Positions 18,803-27,572 of a stretch of 64,000 bases of DNA are shown here, one piece after another. The translations under genes were made by a program, and so were the position numbers. The notes under the pieces are model-generated. The model was not told the DNA's origin. It searched no databases and saw only the letters and a program-made list of their open reading frames with translations. Source of the stretch: Achromobacter sp. Bel (lineage in GTDB: Bacteria; Pseudomonadota; Gammaproteobacteria; Burkholderiales; Burkholderiaceae_B); assembly GCF_012928505.1 (NCBI RefSeq), contig NZ_JABBJN010000006.1, positions 1 through 64,000 of the forward strand, given 5' to 3'. Positions within the stretch are counted from its first letter, which is position 1; each line of letters begins with the position of its first letter.

Positions 18803-19432
18803 ATGTTGGAAACTGAATCGCTCACGATCCGTTTCGGCGGGCACGTGGCCGTCAATGATGTCAGCTGCCGTTATGCGCCTGGCACGCTGACGGCCATCGT
18901 CGGCCCGAACGGCGCGGGCAAGACCACTTACTTCAATCTGATCTCCGGCCAGTTGCGCGCAAGCGCCGGGTCGGTGCGGCTGAATGGCCGAGACCTGACC
19001 CCGCTGTCGGCCCCCGCGCGCATGCACGCCGGCCTGGGCCGCGCGTTCCAGCTGACGCAATTGTTCCCGCGCCTGTCGGCACGCCGCGACCACGCCGCCG
19101 CGGACCTGCCGCATGGCGACCAGCGCAAGCTGGAAATCGCGATGCTGATCGCGCTGGAACCGCAGGTCTTCATGTTCGATGAACCGACCGCCGGCATGAG
19201 CGTGGACGATGTGCCCGTGGTGCTGGAGCTGATTCGCGAAATCAAGAACGACCCATCCAAAACGATCCTGCTGGTGGAGCACAAGATGGATGTGGTGCGC
19301 GAACTGGCCGACCGGATCGTCGTACTGCACAACGGGCAGCTGATGGCAGACGGCGATCCCGCCACCGTCATCGCATCCCCCATCGTGCAGCAAGCGTATC
19401 TGGGCATGAGCCCGACGGAGCCCAAGGCATGA
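18803..19432 (+). CDS. LivG-like ABC transporter ATP-binding protein with missing helical domain
   Basis: One of the two ATPases of the Liv-type importer. Walker A is VGPNGAGKTT (about 34-42), the Q-loop FQLTQLFPRLS (about 82-92), the signature LPHGDQRKLEIA (about 102-113) and Walker B VFMFDEPTAGMS, with the switch histidine in LVEHKMD. At 209 aa it is about 45-50 residues shorter than usual LivG: the gap falls between the Q-loop and the signature motif, where the helical subdomain that docks to the permease should be; only about ten residues remain. The frame is intact, so this looks like an in-frame deletion. It may still bind ATP but docking to the permease is doubtful. Confidence 0.85.
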   Translation: MLETESLTIRFGGHVAVNDVSCRYAPGTLTAIVGPNGAGKTTYFNLISGQLRASAGSVRLNGRDLTPLSAPARMHAGLGRAFQLTQLFPRLSARRDHAAADLPHGDQRKLEIAMLIALEPQVFMFDEPTAGMSVDDVPVVLELIREIKNDPSKTILLVEHKMDVVRELADRIVVLHNGQLMADGDPATVIASPIVQQAYLGMSPTEPKA

Positions 19433-20178
19433 CCGTCCCGCTGCTTGAACTCAAGGCCGTGCACACGCATATCGGTGCGTATCACATCCTGCACGGCGTG
19501 GACCTGTCGGTGCCGCCCGCCGCGGTGACGATACTGCTGGGCCGCAACGGCGCGGGCAAGACGACGACGCTGCGCACCATCATGGGCTTGTGGCGGGCCT
19601 CGCAAGGCCGGGTGACGTTTGACGGCACGCCCATCGGCGGACCCGGCACACGCAAATCGCCGCCCGACATGGCGCGCATGGGCATGGCCTATGTGCCCGA
19701 GAACATGGGCATCTTTGCGGACTTGTCGGTGAAGGAAAACATCTTGCTCGCCGCGCGGCAGGCGCGCAGCGCAGACCAGCTGGACACCCGGCGGCTGGAA
19801 TGGATCTTCGGTTTCTTCCCCGCCCTGAAGAAGTTCTGGCTGCATCCGGCAGGCAAGCTGTCCGGCGGACAGAAGCAGATGCTGGCAGTAGCCCGCGCCA
19901 TCATCGAGCCACGCCGGCTGCTGCTGATCGACGAGCCCAGCAAGGGACTGGCGCCTGCCATCGTGCAGAACATGATCGACGCCTTCCTCGAACTCAAGGA
20001 AGCGTCCACCACCATCCTGCTGGTCGAGCAGAACTTCAACTTCGCGCAGCGGGTCGGCGACCATGTCGCGATCATGGACAACGGCCGCATCGTGCACGCC
20101 GGCAGCATGCGCGAGCTTGCGCAAGACGAAGCACTACAGACACGCCTGCTTGGCCTGTCATTGGGAAGCCATCAATGA
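19429..20178 (+). CDS. LivF-like ABC transporter ATP-binding protein
   Basis: 249-aa second ATPase of the importer, complete. Walker A LGRNGAGKTTTLRTI, Q-loop region AYVPENMGIFADLSV, signature LSGGQKQML, Walker B LLLIDEPSKGLAP and the switch histidine replaced by glutamine in LLVEQNF, as is normal for LivF. It overlaps livG and livH by four bases on each side (ATGA), so all three are coupled. If the partner LivG is defective, this protein could in principle act as the only working ATPase, but that is speculation. Confidence 0.94.
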   Translation: MTVPLLELKAVHTHIGAYHILHGVDLSVPPAAVTILLGRNGAGKTTTLRTIMGLWRASQGRVTFDGTPIGGPGTRKSPPDMARMGMAYVPENMGIFADLSVKENILLAARQARSADQLDTRRLEWIFGFFPALKKFWLHPAGKLSGGQKQMLAVARAIIEPRRLLLIDEPSKGLAPAIVQNMIDAFLELKEASTTILLVEQNFNFAQRVGDHVAIMDNGRIVHAGSMRELAQDEALQTRLLGLSLGSHQ

Positions 20179-21185
20179 GCACCCTGGATATCGATACTCC
20201 ACTGCCACGCACGCGCGCGGACCTGCGCCCCGTGCTGCTGGTCGCGGCGTTGGCCGCCATTGCGCTGCCACTGGTGGGTTCCTTTTCGACCTGGGTCACG
20301 CTGACGCTCGCGGGCCTGGCGATGGGCATGATCATCTTCATCGTGGCCTCGGGCATGACGCTGGTGTTCGGCCTGATGGACGTCCTGAATTTCGGGCACG
20401 GCCTCTTCATCGCCATCGGCGCCTATATGGCGGCGACAGTGCTTGGCGGCATGGCCGACTGGACCCAGACAGGCAGCCTGTGGATGAACCTGGCCGCGGT
20501 GCTGCCCGCCATGATCGTGGGCATGCTGGTGGCGGGCGCCGTCGGCTTGGCGTTCGAACGCGTGATCGTGCGGCCTGTGTATGGGCAGCACCTGAAGCAG
20601 ATCCTGATCACCATGGGCGGCATGATCATCGGCGAAGAGATCATCAAGATGATCTGGGGTCCGCAGACGCTGTCTCTGCCGCTGCCTGAAGCGCTGCGCG
20701 GCGCATTTCTGCTGGGCGACGCGGCGATCGAGAAGTTCCGTATCGTGGCGCTGACCGTAGGCGTCCTGGTGCTGGGCGGCATGCTGTGGCTGCTGAATCG
20801 CACCAAGCTGGGCCTGCTGATCCGCGCCGGCGTGGAAGACCGCGAGATGGTGGAAAGCCTGGGCTATCGCATCCGGCACCTGTTTGTGGGCGTGTTCGTC
20901 GCCGGATCGATGCTCGCCGGGCTGGGCGGCGTGCTGTGGGGCATGTACCAGCAGTCGGTGGTGCCGCAACTGGGCGCGCAGGTGAACGTGCTGATCTTCA
21001 TCGTGATCATGATCGGCGGCCTGGGCTCGACCGTGGGCTGCCTGATCGGCGCGCTGCTGGTGGGGCTGATGGCCAACTACACCGGCTTCCTCGTGCCCAA
21101 GGCCGCCCTGTTCTCGAATATCGCGCTGATGGTCGCCATTCTGTTGTGGCGGCCGCAAGGCGTGTATCCGGTCACGAATCGATAG
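20175..21185 (+). CDS. LivH-like ABC transporter permease
   Basis: 336-aa inner-membrane permease with about eight or nine helices. The family motifs are ASGMTLVFGLMDVLNFGHG near the N-terminus, the EDREMVESLGYRIRHLFVG loop that contacts the ATPase, and the C-terminal GGLGSTVGCLIGALLVGL. The start at 20175 is set by the four-base overlap with livF; an in-frame extension upstream lies inside livF and is not used. N-terminal tail is longer than in E. coli LivH. Confidence 0.93.
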   Translation: MSTLDIDTPLPRTRADLRPVLLVAALAAIALPLVGSFSTWVTLTLAGLAMGMIIFIVASGMTLVFGLMDVLNFGHGLFIAIGAYMAATVLGGMADWTQTGSLWMNLAAVLPAMIVGMLVAGAVGLAFERVIVRPVYGQHLKQILITMGGMIIGEEIIKMIWGPQTLSLPLPEALRGAFLLGDAAIEKFRIVALTVGVLVLGGMLWLLNRTKLGLLIRAGVEDREMVESLGYRIRHLFVGVFVAGSMLAGLGGVLWGMYQQSVVPQLGAQVNVLIFIVIMIGGLGSTVGCLIGALLVGLMANYTGFLVPKAALFSNIALMVAILLWRPQGVYPVTNR

Positions 21186-21196
21186 GAACCGCCGAC

Positions 21197-22264
21197 ATGT
21201 CTTTCCGCCTGCTCTCCGGCGATCCGCCGCGCAGCCTCCCCCTGACGCTGGCACTGGTCGCGGTCGTCGCCCTGCTTGCCATGGCGCCCTTCCTCTTTCC
21301 GGGTCCCAAATCGCTGGCGGTGGCCGCCAAGATATTGGTGTTCGTGATCCTGGTCGCCAGTTATGACCTGCTGCTGGGCTACACGGGCATCGTCAGCTTC
21401 GCGCACACCATGTTCTTCGGCATCGGCGCCTACGGCGTGGCGATCGCCAGCATCCGGATGGAACCTGGCTGGACCGCCGTGTTCGCCGGCGTTGGCGGGG
21501 CACTGGCGGTGTCGCTGGCCTTCGCCCTGCTGATCGGCCTGGCCAGCCTGCGCGTGCGTGCCATCTTCTACGCAATGATCACATTGGCGGTTGCGGCCGC
21601 CTTCCAGACGCTGGTGTCGCAGCTATCGGACCTGACGGGTGGCGAAGACGGTTTGAATTTCAAAGTACCCCAGATGCTGCGGCCCGCGTTCCGGCCATTG
21701 TCCGAACCGCTATTCGGCGTCACGGTCGACGGCCGCATCATCACCTACTACTTGATCACCGCGGTCTGCGCCGTGCTGTTCCTGATGTTGCTGCGCATCG
21801 TGAATTCCCCGTTCGGCCGCGTATTGCAAGCGATCCGCGAGAACCCCTTCCGCGCCGAGGCGATCGGCTACCGCACCGTGCTGTACCGCAGCCTGTCCAA
21901 CCTGCTGGCGGCGGGGTTCGCCACGCTGGCCGGCGCAATGTATGCGCTTTGGCTGCGCTACAACGGCCCGGACACGTCCCTGTCGTTCGAGATCATGCTG
22001 AACATCCTGCTGATGCTCGTGATCGGCGGCATGGGGACCATGTACGGCGCGGTAGTGGGCGCGAGCCTCTTCGTGTTCGCACAGAGCTATCTGCAAGACG
22101 GCCTGCAGGTGATCCACGACGCCGTGTCGGGCATCGCGCCGCTGTCCCTGCTGTTCGAGCCGGACCGCTGGCTGCTGTGGCTGGGGATTCTGTTCGTGGT
22201 GTCGGTCTACTACTTCCCGACCGGCATTGCGGGACGGCTGCGGGAACTGGCGCGGCGGCGCTGA
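21197..22264 (+). CDS. LivM-like ABC transporter permease
   Basis: 355-aa second permease. After a first helix it shows VASYDLLLGYTGIVSFAHTM, the typical LivM region, and the cytoplasmic loop RVLQAIRENPFRAEAIGY, followed by GGMGTMYGAVVGASLFV. Start ATG at 21197 has AGGAA upstream. It is the last gene of the operon and faces the convergent coiled-coil gene across a strong hairpin. Confidence 0.93.
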   Translation: MSFRLLSGDPPRSLPLTLALVAVVALLAMAPFLFPGPKSLAVAAKILVFVILVASYDLLLGYTGIVSFAHTMFFGIGAYGVAIASIRMEPGWTAVFAGVGGALAVSLAFALLIGLASLRVRAIFYAMITLAVAAAFQTLVSQLSDLTGGEDGLNFKVPQMLRPAFRPLSEPLFGVTVDGRIITYYLITAVCAVLFLMLLRIVNSPFGRVLQAIRENPFRAEAIGYRTVLYRSLSNLLAAGFATLAGAMYALWLRYNGPDTSLSFEIMLNILLMLVIGGMGTMYGAVVGASLFVFAQSYLQDGLQVIHDAVSGIAPLSLLFEPDRWLLWLGILFVVSVYYFPTGIAGRLRELARRR

Positions 22265-22288
22265 CGGCGTAAAAAGGGGGCACGGGAT

Positions 22289-22319
22289 GAGGCACGCGCG
22301 GCCGCGCCGCGCATGCCTC
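22289..22319. terminator. Hairpin between convergent livM and coiled-coil gene
   Basis: Stem GAGGCA-GCGCGG paired with CCGCGC-TGCCTC (22289-22301 with 22307-22319), one mismatch, five-base loop. No T run follows directly on either strand, so it is probably a rho-dependent end or an mRNA 3' stabiliser. Confidence 0.5.
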
Positions 22320-22327
22320 GCACCGCC

Positions 22328-22762
22328 TTATTTCACCTTTCTGCTCAAGCGATCCAGGTCGTTGCTAAGCTGATTGACCTGACGTTCCAGCGCGGAAATC
22401 TGCCGCTCGTTTGCACTGTTGCTGCTGCTGTTGCGGCTGCTGTCGCTTTGGTTGCGCTCAAGCAAGTCGATCTTCCTGCCCTGTTCGTCCACTTTGCGTT
22501 CCAGCGCGCGGTTCTGGTTCCGGAGTTCGTCCAGCGCGCGAGCCTGATCCCTGACCTGGTCCAACGCCTTCTCCAACTCCCGGACTTCGATTCCTGCGCG
22601 CGCCCGGCTGTTGCTGCCGACGACCAGGACGCTGTCATGGTACGGCCGGGGGACCTCCACGTCCTTGAAGTTGATATTCTGAGCACCGGCCGAAGGCGAA
22701 TATGCCGTCCATGCCAGCACCATGAAACCCCCAACGCCCAACCTGCCCGCGGACTTGATCAT
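22328..22762 (-). CDS. Secreted coiled-coil protein of unknown function
   Basis: 144 aa, not recognised. A signal peptide ends near SAGA|QNINF (about residue 28). The mature part has a short globular piece (VEVPRPYHDSVLVVGS) and then a long heptad coiled coil, broken by a serine/asparagine-rich stretch (DSSRNSSSNSANER). The ATG at 22762 has AGGAG eight bases upstream; a TTG seven codons earlier is less likely. It follows another secreted coiled-coil gene by 141 bases on the same strand, so the two may act as a pair in the periplasm. Confidence 0.75.
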   Translation of the reverse strand: MIKSAGRLGVGGFMVLAWTAYSPSAGAQNINFKDVEVPRPYHDSVLVVGSNSRARAGIEVRELEKALDQVRDQARALDELRNQNRALERKVDEQGRKIDLLERNQSDSSRNSSSNSANERQISALERQVNQLSNDLDRLSRKVK

Positions 22763-22903
22763 TGACGCGACTCCTGTGTCCAAAACTGCCAGCGCGTGCG
22801 TGCGCTGCTGGATTTATATCAGGAACCGGAAGGCCCGCCGCACCGTCCACGCCAAACGTTGCTACGCCGCGTTTCAACGGCCGCAAACGGCGCGAAGGCC
22901 TCG

Positions 22904-23413
22904 TTATTTGCCGCTGTTTCGCAAGATATCGGCCTCGCGCCGCATGCGGTCAACGCGCCGCTGCATCTCATCGACCTGGCCGTGGCCAAGCTGCGATCCG
23001 CCGGGCGTTGGTGCCAAAGGCCTCATCGTCGAACCAGTGTTCAGCGGCAACATCGCCGGCGGCGCCGTGGCGGCGTCCACGGGTTTCTGGTTGAGCAGCC
23101 GCTCAAGCAGCCGCAGTTGATCGCGCTGCCCTTGCAGCGCCTGCTCTTGCGACGCCAAGGCTTGCTCGCCTTCGTCGTCGGAGCCGAAAATGGCCGCGTG
23201 GTCGCGCGATCCGGGAGGAAGCTTGACGCGCGGCTCCGGCCCAGCATTCAGGACATTCTTGCCCGCGCGCGAATCATCAACGGGCGAGGCCGCCGTGACT
23301 TCCGCGCCGGAATCGATGCCTTGCGCGCCGGCGGCCGCTGTCGCGCATAGCGCGACGCCAAGCATGCCGGCCTTGATGGTCCTGCGCATGATGTCCGTTA
23401 CCTGCATGGGCAT
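22904..23413 (-). CDS. Secreted protein with C-terminal coiled coils, unknown function
   Basis: 169 aa, not recognised. After an N-terminal leader MRRTIKAGMLGVALCATAAA there is a likely signal cleavage near AAGA|QGID. The mature part has a low-complexity linker, a glutamine/glutamate-rich helix (EEGEQ...LASQEQALQGQRDQL) and a second helix at the C-terminus (QVDEMQRRVDRMRREADI). The ATG at 23413 has GGAG just upstream; one at 23389 is an alternative that starts right at the signal peptide. The start codon lies only 14 bases after the T run of the rpsQ terminator, so expression may rely on read-through from the S10 operon. Confidence 0.7.
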   Translation of the reverse strand: MPMQVTDIMRRTIKAGMLGVALCATAAAGAQGIDSGAEVTAASPVDDSRAGKNVLNAGPEPRVKLPPGSRDHAAIFGSDDEGEQALASQEQALQGQRDQLRLLERLLNQKPVDAATAPPAMLPLNTGSTMRPLAPTPGGSQLGHGQVDEMQRRVDRMRREADILRNSGK

Positions 23414-23426
23414 GGATCTCCAGGGC

Positions 23427-23463
23427 AAAAAAAAACGGCAAGGGGGTTAGCCCTTGCCGTTTT
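23427..23463 (-). terminator. Rho-independent terminator of the rplC-rpsQ (S10) operon
   Basis: Stem AAAACGGCAAGGG/CCCTTGCCGTTTT (23432-23444 with 23451-23463), six-base loop, continuing into a run of T on the minus strand (23427-23435). It ends the S10 operon just after rpsQ, where other bacteria run on into rplN. Confidence 0.92.
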
Positions 23464-23495
23464 ATATCAGAACGGCGAACCGTTCCGATGACGAC

Positions 23496-23777
23496 TTAGA
23501 TGATACGCGCGGCTTCAACCAGACGCACCACACGCCACGACTTCGAGCGCGAGATGGGACGGCCTTCAGCGATTTCAACCGTATCGCCTTCGTTGAATTG
23601 GTTCGATTCGTCGTGTGCCTTGTACTTCGCGGAGCGCACGATGATCTTGCCGAAGATGGGGTGCTTGACGCGGCGCTCGACGAGCACAACGACAGTCTTG
23701 TCCATCTTGTTGCTGACGACCTTGCCAACCAGCGTACGCTGGCGCTTGGCCACTTGGGTGTTTTGAGTTTCGCTCAT
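23496..23777 (-). CDS. rpsQ: 30S ribosomal protein S17
   Basis: Primary 16S rRNA-binding OB-fold protein, 93 aa, with the core [20 protein letters not shown] and the signature [20 protein letters not shown]. It is the last gene of this S10 operon and is followed within 35 bases by a strong terminator, so the usual junction with rplN is broken. The gap to rpmC is 2 bases. Confidence 0.98.
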   Translation of the reverse strand: MSETQNTQVAKRQRTLVGKVVSNKMDKTVVVLVERRVKHPIFGKIIVRSAKYKAHDESNQFNEGDTVEIAEGRPISRSKSWRVVRLVEAARII

Positions 23778-23779
23778 GT

Positions 23780-23971
23780 TTATTTCCCTGCCTTCTCGGT
23801 CAGCAAGGTACGAACGCGCGCAATGTCGCGACGCACGTTGCGCAGCTGGCTGGTGTTGGCCAGTTGCTGCGTGGCCTTCTGCATACGCAGACCGAATTGT
23901 GCCTTCAGCAGGCTTTCGAGCTCTTTGCCGAGCTCGGCGGCGTCTTTCGAACGGAGTTCGCTAGCTTTCAT
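23780..23971 (-). CDS. rpmC: 50S ribosomal protein L29
   Basis: 63-aa helical large-subunit protein near the exit tunnel, docking site for trigger factor and SRP in E. coli. It begins [20 protein letters not shown] and has the conserved [18 protein letters not shown] near the end. Order rplP-rpmC-rpsQ is normal. Confidence 0.97.
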
Positions 23972-23982
23972 GTTAGTACTCC

Positions 23983-24399
23983 TTAAGCACCGATATGACG
24001 CGCGACGAACGTGGTCGAAATCGGCAGCTTGGCAGCGGCCAGGCGGAAAGCTTCACGCGCGATCTCTTCGCTCACACCTTCCATTTCGTAGAGCACTTTG
24101 CCGGGCTGAATTTCAGCGACCCAGTACTCAGGATTGCCCTTACCGTTACCCATACGGACTTCGGCGGGCTTTTGCGAGATGGGCTTATCCGGGAAAATGC
24201 GAATCCAGATACGGCCGCCACGCTTGATGTGACGATTGATAGCACGACGAGCGGCTTCGATCTGGCGAGCGGTCAGACGGCCACGGCCGGTGGCCTTCAG
24301 ACCGAATTCGCCGAACGACACGTGGGTACCACGAGTCGCCAGACCGGTGTTGCGGCCCTTCTGCTCTTTGCGATACTTTCTGCGAGAGGGTTGCAGCAT
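23983..24399 (-). CDS. rplP: 50S ribosomal protein L16
   Basis: Large-subunit protein that organises the A-site tRNA region of the peptidyl transferase centre. The 138-aa product starts [20 protein letters not shown] and has [20 protein letters not shown] and the arginine that is hydroxylated in E. coli lies in the [11 protein letters not shown] region. Two bases separate it from rpsC. Confidence 0.98.
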
Positions 24400-24401
24400 G
24401 G

Positions 24402-25196
24402 TTATTCTCCTTCAGGCGCCGGAGCAGCGTCCGCCTTGCGGGGACCACCACGACCACGACCACCCGGACGACCGGTGCGAGCACCGTCCGGACGATCACC
24501 ACGCGGAGCGCGGCGCGGACGACGTTCTTCTTCGCGCGGGGCAGCGGTTTCCGGCGGCAATTCGCCGTTAGCCAGCATGTCGCCCTTGTAGACCCAGACC
24601 TTGATGCCGATCACGCCATACGTGGTGTGGGCTTCGGAGGTGCCGTAGTCGATGTTGGCCTTGAGGGTGTGCAGCGGCACACGGCCTTCGCGATACCACT
24701 CGGTGCGGGCAATTTCGATACCGTTCAGACGGCCGGCGCTCATGATCTTGATGCCTTGGGCACCCAGACGCATTGCGTTCTGCATCGCGCGCTTCATTGC
24801 GCGACGGAACATGATGCGCTTCTCGAGCTGTTGCGAGATCGAGTCGGCGATCAGTTGAGCATCGGTTTCCGGCTTGCGGATTTCTTCGATGTTGACGTGC
24901 ACAGGCACGCCCATCAGACGCTGCAGATCAGCCTTCAGGCTTTCGATGTCTTCGCCGCGCTTGCCGATCACCACGCCCGGACGAGCCGAGTAGACGGTGA
25001 TGCGGGCATTCTTGGCCGGACGCTCGATGATCACGCGACCAACGGAGGCGCTCTTGAGCTTCTTCTTCAGGTACTCGCGAACGCGAATGTCTTCGGCAAG
25101 CATCGTGCCGAAGGCCTTGTCGTCGGCGAACCAACGCGAGGACCAATTACGGGTGACCGCGAGACGGAACCCAGTGGGGTGAATTTTCTGACCCAT
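24402..25196 (-). CDS. rpsC: 30S ribosomal protein S3 with long basic C-terminal tail
   Basis: Small-subunit head protein at the mRNA entry, with helicase activity as part of the ribosome. It has the KH-2 domain ([20 protein letters not shown]) and the C-terminal domain [20 protein letters not shown]. At 264 aa it is about 30 residues longer than E. coli S3; the extra part (about residues 215-264) is rich in R, P and G and ends in an alanine/proline stretch. Such tails are common in beta-proteobacteria and probably disordered. Confidence 0.97.
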   Translation of the reverse strand: MGQKIHPTGFRLAVTRNWSSRWFADDKAFGTMLAEDIRVREYLKKKLKSASVGRVIIERPAKNARITVYSARPGVVIGKRGEDIESLKADLQRLMGVPVHVNIEEIRKPETDAQLIADSISQQLEKRIMFRRAMKRAMQNAMRLGAQGIKIMSAGRLNGIEIARTEWYREGRVPLHTLKANIDYGTSEAHTTYGVIGIKVWVYKGDMLANGELPPETAAPREEERRPRRAPRGDRPDGARTGRPGGRGRGGPRKADAAPAPEGE

Positions 25197-25205
25197 CGTG
25201 ACTCC

Positions 25206-25535
25206 TTAAGCTCCGACCTTGACCGTGATATGGCAGGTCTGCTTCTCGATACGGTTGCCGCGGCCCTTGGCGCGAGCGGAGAAGCGCTTCATCGACTGAG
25301 CCTTGTCCACAAAAATCGTGGTGACTTTCAGTTCGTCGATATCGGCGCCGTCGTTGTGCTCGGCGTTGGCGATGGCGGACTCGACAGCCTTCTTCAGGAT
25401 GACGGCAGCCTTCTTCGGCGAGAAGGTGAGGATCTCCAGCGCACGGCCGACCTTCTGACCACGGATCAAGTCCGCAACCAGACGGGTCTTCTGTGCCGAG
25501 ATATGCACCCCACGGATAATGGCAGTAGTTTCCAT
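25206..25535 (-). CDS. rplV: 50S ribosomal protein L22
   Basis: 109-aa exit-tunnel protein. Starts [20 protein letters not shown] and has the beta-hairpin region with [19 protein letters not shown] that reaches into the tunnel, where macrolide-resistance mutations are known. Sequence there looks wild type. Normal order rpsS-rplV-rpsC. Confidence 0.98.
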   Translation of the reverse strand: METTAIIRGVHISAQKTRLVADLIRGQKVGRALEILTFSPKKAAVILKKAVESAIANAEHNDGADIDELKVTTIFVDKAQSMKRFSARAKGRGNRIEKQTCHITVKVGA

Positions 25536-25538
25536 CGC

Positions 25539-25814
25539 TTACCTCTTCGCCTTCTTGTCCGCAGCGTGGCCCTTGAACGTACGGGTCAGCGCGAACTCGC
25601 CCAGCTTGTGACCGACCATGTTCTCGTTGATGTACACGGGGACATGCTGCTTGCCGTTGTGCACAGCGATCGTCAGACCGATGAACTCGGGCAGGATCGT
25701 GGAACGACGCGACCAGGTCTTGATCGGCTTCTTGTCTTTGCCCGCGACGGCCGTGTCCACCTTTTTGATCAGGTGAGCATCGACAAACGGGCCTTTCTTG
25801 ATCGAACGTGACAT
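25539..25814 (-). CDS. rpsS: 30S ribosomal protein S19
   Basis: 91-aa head protein that pairs with S13. Sequence [20 protein letters not shown] and the signature [20 protein letters not shown] followed by [18 protein letters not shown] are typical. It lies 12 bases after rplB. Confidence 0.98.
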   Translation of the reverse strand: MSRSIKKGPFVDAHLIKKVDTAVAGKDKKPIKTWSRRSTILPEFIGLTIAVHNGKQHVPVYINENMVGHKLGEFALTRTFKGHAADKKAKR

Positions 25815-25826
25815 AGTGTTCGCCTC

Positions 25827-26654
25827 TTACTTGCGCTTGCGCCGTTGGACGATCATATTGTTCGTCCGCTTGTTGCGACGGGTCTTGAAACCCTTCGCCG
25901 GAGTGCCCCACGGGCTGACCGGTTCGCGTGCTTCACCGGTACGGCCTTCACCGCCACCGTGCGGGTGATCCACCGGGTTCATGGCAACGCCACGGACCGT
26001 CGGGCGGATACCACGCCAACGCATTGCACCGGCCTTGCCGATTTGGCGCAGGCTGTGTTCTTCGTTACCGACTTCACCAATGGTGGCGCGGCATTCGATG
26101 TGCACACGGCGGACTTCACCCGAGCGCAGACGAACCTGAGCGTAGATGCCTTCGCGAGCCAGCAGGACGGCGGAAGCGCCAGCCGAGCGGACCATCTGAG
26201 CACCCTTGCCAGGCAGCATTTCGACGCAGTGAATCGTCGTACCCACCGGGATGTTGCGGATCGGCAGGGTGTTGCCGGCGCGGATCGGGGCTTCGATGCC
26301 CGACAGCACAGTGGCACCCACTTCCAGACCACGCGGAGCGATGATGTAACGACGTTCGCCGTCGGCGTAGCACAGCAGAGCAATGTGCGCCGTACGGTTG
26401 GGGTCATATTCCAGACGCTCAACCTTCGCCGGGATACCGTCCTTGTCACGACGGAAGTCGACCAAGCGGTAGTGTTGCTTGTGACCGCCGCCACGATGGC
26501 GGATCGTGATGTGACCGTTGTTGTTACGGCCAGAACCACGGGTCTTCTTTTCCAGCAGCGGCGCGTAGGGCTCACCCTTGTGCAGGTTGGGGCTAACAAC
26601 CTTCACCATGCCACGGCGGCCGGCCGAAGTCGGCTTAACTTTTACGAGGGCCAT
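25827..26654 (-). CDS. rplB: 50S ribosomal protein L2
   Basis: 275-aa protein needed for subunit joining and peptidyl transfer. It has the N-terminal [20 protein letters not shown], the OB and SH3-like domains and the catalytic-centre loop [20 protein letters not shown] with the conserved histidine. Directly abuts rplW. Confidence 0.99.
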   Translation of the reverse strand: MALVKVKPTSAGRRGMVKVVSPNLHKGEPYAPLLEKKTRGSGRNNNGHITIRHRGGGHKQHYRLVDFRRDKDGIPAKVERLEYDPNRTAHIALLCYADGERRYIIAPRGLEVGATVLSGIEAPIRAGNTLPIRNIPVGTTIHCVEMLPGKGAQMVRSAGASAVLLAREGIYAQVRLRSGEVRRVHIECRATIGEVGNEEHSLRQIGKAGAMRWRGIRPTVRGVAMNPVDHPHGGGEGRTGEAREPVSPWGTPAKGFKTRRNKRTNNMIVQRRKRK

Positions 26655-26951
26655 TTACTTCACCTCCGCAAAGTCGATTTCCTGGCCGTCCTTGAGCGAC
26701 ACGTAAGCCTTGCGCTCATTACGGCGACGGCCAACGAATCGGCCAAAGCGCTTGACTTTGCCCTTACGGTTGAGGACCTGCACGGACTCGACCTGCACCT
26801 TGAAGAGCAGTTCGACGGCAGCCTTGATTTCCGGCTTGGTAGCGTCAGCCACGACACGGAAAGCGACTTGCTGATTCTTCTCAGCGACGAACGTGGCCTT
26901 TTCGGTCACGATCGGAGCCAGAATGACTTGCATCAAGCGTTCAGCGTTCAT
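26655..26951 (-). CDS. rplW: 50S ribosomal protein L23
   Basis: 98-aa exit-site protein, docking point for trigger factor. Key pieces are [20 protein letters not shown] and the C-terminal [16 protein letters not shown]. It overlaps the end of rplD by four bases, so the two are translationally coupled, and abuts rplB. Confidence 0.98.
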   Translation of the reverse strand: MNAERLMQVILAPIVTEKATFVAEKNQQVAFRVVADATKPEIKAAVELLFKVQVESVQVLNRKGKVKRFGRFVGRRRNERKAYVSLKDGQEIDFAEVK

Positions 26952-27568
26952 CCCAGCATCTCCTCGAGTTGAGCGATGGCCGGCTTGGTGATCAGCACTT
27001 TCTTGTAGTGGACCAGCGACAACGGATCGGCATAACGGGGCTCGACAACAGCAACATGCGGCAGGTTGCGGGTGGCGAGGTAAACATTCTCATCAACGCT
27101 GTCGGTGATGATCAGGACCGAGTCCAGGCCCAGGCTCTTCAGCTTTGCGGCTGCGTCCTTGGTCTTGGGCGATTCCAGATCGAACGATTCGACAACAGCG
27201 ATGCGGTCTTCGCGAGCCAGTTGCGACAGAATCGAACGGATCCCGGCGCGGTACATCTTCTTGTTGACCTTCTGGCTGAAGTTCTCTTCGGGCGAGTTCG
27301 GGAAAATCCGACCACCGCCACGCCACAACGGCGACGAAGTCATACCGGCGCGTGCGCGGCCGGTACCCTTCTGGCGCCAGGGCTTCTTGGTCGAGTGCTT
27401 AACTTCGGCACGATCCTTCTGAGCGCGGTTGCCGGCACGGGCATTGGCTTGGAAAGCCACCACGATCTGATGAATCAGCGCTTCGTTGAAGTCACGGCCG
27501 AAGATCGTATCGGGCGCGCTGAACGTAGCAGCGGCCTGACCTTGGTCGTTCAGGAGCTTGAGATCCAT
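26948..27568 (-). CDS. rplD: 50S ribosomal protein L4
   Basis: 206-aa large-subunit protein; in E. coli it also represses the S10 operon by causing attenuation and blocking translation at the leader. Conserved segments are [20 protein letters not shown], which forms the tunnel loop, and [20 protein letters not shown]. As the second gene behind the structured leader found upstream of rplC, it is the natural candidate for autoregulation here. Confidence 0.98.
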   Translation of the reverse strand: MDLKLLNDQGQAAATFSAPDTIFGRDFNEALIHQIVVAFQANARAGNRAQKDRAEVKHSTKKPWRQKGTGRARAGMTSSPLWRGGGRIFPNSPEENFSQKVNKKMYRAGIRSILSQLAREDRIAVVESFDLESPKTKDAAAKLKSLGLDSVLIITDSVDENVYLATRNLPHVAVVEPRYADPLSLVHYKKVLITKPAIAQLEEMLG

Positions 27569-27572
27569 TTAC

